Positions 62,842-64,000 of a stretch of DNA of 64,000 nt are shown piece after piece (positions within the stretch are counted from its first letter, which is position 1; each line of letters opens with the position of its first letter). The position numbers were made by a program, and so were the translations under genes. The stretch spans positions 3,516,501-3,580,500 of the forward strand of contig NZ_CP108518.1 in the NCBI RefSeq assembly GCF_035989885.1, given 5' to 3'. This DNA is from Streptomyces sp. NBC_01232. Lineage in GTDB: Bacteria; Actinomycetota; Actinomycetes; Streptomycetales; Streptomycetaceae. The notes beneath the pieces are model-generated. The model saw only the letters and a program-made list of their open reading frames with translations. It did not search any database and was not told the origin of the DNA.

Positions 62842-64000
62842 CTGACTGTCCACACGCTCAATGAGCTTTTGCTGGTCTGCTCGCTCGTGCTGCTCGTCGC
62901 CGTGGCGGCGGTACGCATCTCTTCACGCAGCGGCCTCCCCAGCCTGCTCATCTACCTCGGCATAGGCATCGCGATAGGCCAGGACGGCATCGGCAACGTC
63001 GTATTCGACAATGCCGAGCTGACCCAGGTCATCGGCTATGCCGCGCTGGTCGTGATCCTCGCCGAGGGCGGTCTGGGCACGAAGTGGAAAGAGATCAAGC
63101 CGGCCCTGCCGGCCGCGGTCGTGCTTTCACTGGTGGGCGTCGCGGTGAGCGTGGGCGTGACGGCGGCGGGGGCGCATTACCTCGTCGGGCTGGAATGGCG
63201 CCAGGCCCTGCTGATCGGCGCGGTCGTCTCCTCCACCGACGCCGCGGCGGTCTTCTCCGTGCTGCGCAAGGTTCCGCTGCCCTCCCGGATCACGGGCGTC
63301 CTGGAGGCCGAGTCCGGATTCAACGACGCCCCGGTCGTCATCCTCGTCGTGGCCTTCTCGACCGTCGGCCCGGTGGACGAGTGGTACGTCCTGATCGGCA
63401 AGATCGCCCTGGAGCTGGCGATCGGCATGGCGATCGGCCTGACCGTGGGCTTCCTGGGCGCCTACGGCCTGCGGCACGTGGCGCTGCCCGCCTCCGGCCT
63501 CTACCCGATCGCCGTGATGGCCATCGCCATCGTGGCGTACGCGGCCGGCGCGATCGCGCACGGCTCCGGCTTCCTCGCGGTGTACCTGGCGGCGATGGTG
63601 CTCGGGAACGCCCGGCTCCCGCACTGGCCCGCCACGCGCGGATTCGCCGACGGGCTCGGCTGGATCGCGCAGATCGGCATGTTCGTGCTGCTGGGCCTGC
63701 TGGTCACCCCGCACGAGCTGGTCCGCGACTTCTGGCCCGCCGTGGTCATCGGGCTGGTGCTGACGATGGTGGCCCGGCCCCTGGAGGTCTTCATCAGCCT
63801 GCTGCCCTTCCGGATCACCTGGCAGGAGCAGGTGCTGATGTCGTGGGCGGGTCTGCGCGGAGCCGTGCCCATCATTCTGGCGACGATCCCGATGGTGTCC
63901 GGGATCGAGGGCAGCGACCGGGTCTTCAACATCGTCTTCGTGCTGGTCGTCGTCTACACCCTGGTGCAGGGGCCGACGCTGCCCTGGCTCGCGCGCAAGC
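62842..64000 (+). CDS. Potassium/proton antiporter (CPA type), 3' end outside window
   Basis: This partial protein (386 codons visible) is a CvrA/NhaP2-like monovalent cation:proton antiporter with at least ten helices. It has the SGLPSLLIYLGIGIAIGQDG segment, the VVSSTDAAAVFSVLR motif with the ion-binding T-D, and the VLEAESGFNDAPVV segment. The first in-frame start is CTG at 62842, 8 nt after GAGGAGGG (62826-62833); no ATG, GTG or TTG occurs between the upstream stop at 62773 and TTG 62869. The gene is cut by the end of the window, so the C-terminal regulatory domain is not seen. Confidence 0.88.
   Translation, partial: MTVHTLNELLLVCSLVLLVAVAAVRISSRSGLPSLLIYLGIGIAIGQDGIGNVVFDNAELTQVIGYAALVVILAEGGLGTKWKEIKPALPAAVVLSLVGVAVSVGVTAAGAHYLVGLEWRQALLIGAVVSSTDAAAVFSVLRKVPLPSRITGVLEAESGFNDAPVVILVVAFSTVGPVDEWYVLIGKIALELAIGMAIGLTVGFLGAYGLRHVALPASGLYPIAVMAIAIVAYAAGAIAHGSGFLAVYLAAMVLGNARLPHWPATRGFADGLGWIAQIGMFVLLGLLVTPHELVRDFWPAVVIGLVLTMVARPLEVFISLLPFRITWQEQVLMSWAGLRGAVPIILATIPMVSGIEGSDRVFNIVFVLVVVYTLVQGPTLPWLARK

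Overview
The window is high-GC DNA (GC-rich third codon positions, many GTG starts, frequent 4-nt GTGA/ATGA gene overlaps) from the core chromosome of a Streptomyces. Genus-level markers are an SsgA-like sporulation protein next to a nickel/cobalt ECF transporter, the divergent tam-tamR pair, an RpfB-type resuscitation-promoting factor in a tatD-rpf-ksgA-ispE block, a GT39 protein mannosyltransferase, a tricorn protease, and a copy of the palindromic GC-rich repeat common in streptomycete genomes. The gene order resembles, from memory, the S. coelicolor region around SCO3124-SCO3185; no search was run.

Layout. 1-10.6 kb: pth; ppc (minus); a stearoyl-CoA-type desaturase translationally coupled to a TetR regulator; tam with a VOC protein, divergent from tamR; two LuxR-type regulators flanking galE. 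10.6-17.3 kb: two tandem membrane-anchored beta-propeller proteins, an ABC-F ATPase and an acyltransferase-3 membrane protein. 17.5-25.3 kb: ispE, ksgA, rpf and tatD (minus, tightly packed), a zinc-ribbon protein, rsmI, then pmt (plus). 25.3-28.3 kb: a three-gene cassette (cupin, FAD amine oxidase, membrane protein) bracketed by the pmt 3' end and a second, slightly diverged copy of that 3' end. This is the clearest sign of gene insertion in the window. 28.3-36.3 kb: small secreted protein, a DUF6193-like protein, a penicillin-binding protein, a YbaK-type deacylase, a serine hydrolase, an ECF-type metal transporter (cbiMN-Q-O) with a Nur-like box, and the SsgA-like gene. 36.4-43.1 kb: MMPL exporter with its TetR regulator and well-formed operators, tricorn protease, a small hydrophilic protein. 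43.1-48.9 kb: an operon of Baeyer-Villiger-type monooxygenase, alpha/beta hydrolase and SDR with a divergent MerR regulator, then xthA and a GNAT protein diverging from 38 bp. 48.9-53.7 kb: CoA-transferase family III protein, a SigE-family sigma factor with a membrane partner, a secreted pectate lyase and tRNA-Ala(CGC). 53.8-64 kb: a SepX/GlpR-like membrane protein, rimJ-like acetyltransferase, mogA, moaC, moeA, galU, 5-formyl-THF cyclo-ligase, a membrane-anchored penicillin acylase and a CPA-type antiporter that runs off the window and appears to start with CTG.

Most genes are housekeeping: translation (pth, ksgA, rsmI, tRNA, YbaK), isoprenoid and sugar-nucleotide supply (ispE, galE, galU), anaplerosis (ppc), molybdenum cofactor (moaC, mogA, moeA), cell wall and dormancy (rpf, PBP, SsgA-like). 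Accessory content is concentrated in the pmt-flanked cassette and the monooxygenase operon. Several genes lack a Shine-Dalgarno sequence but have a TANNNT -10 element 6-7 nt before the start codon, which suggests leaderless transcripts.
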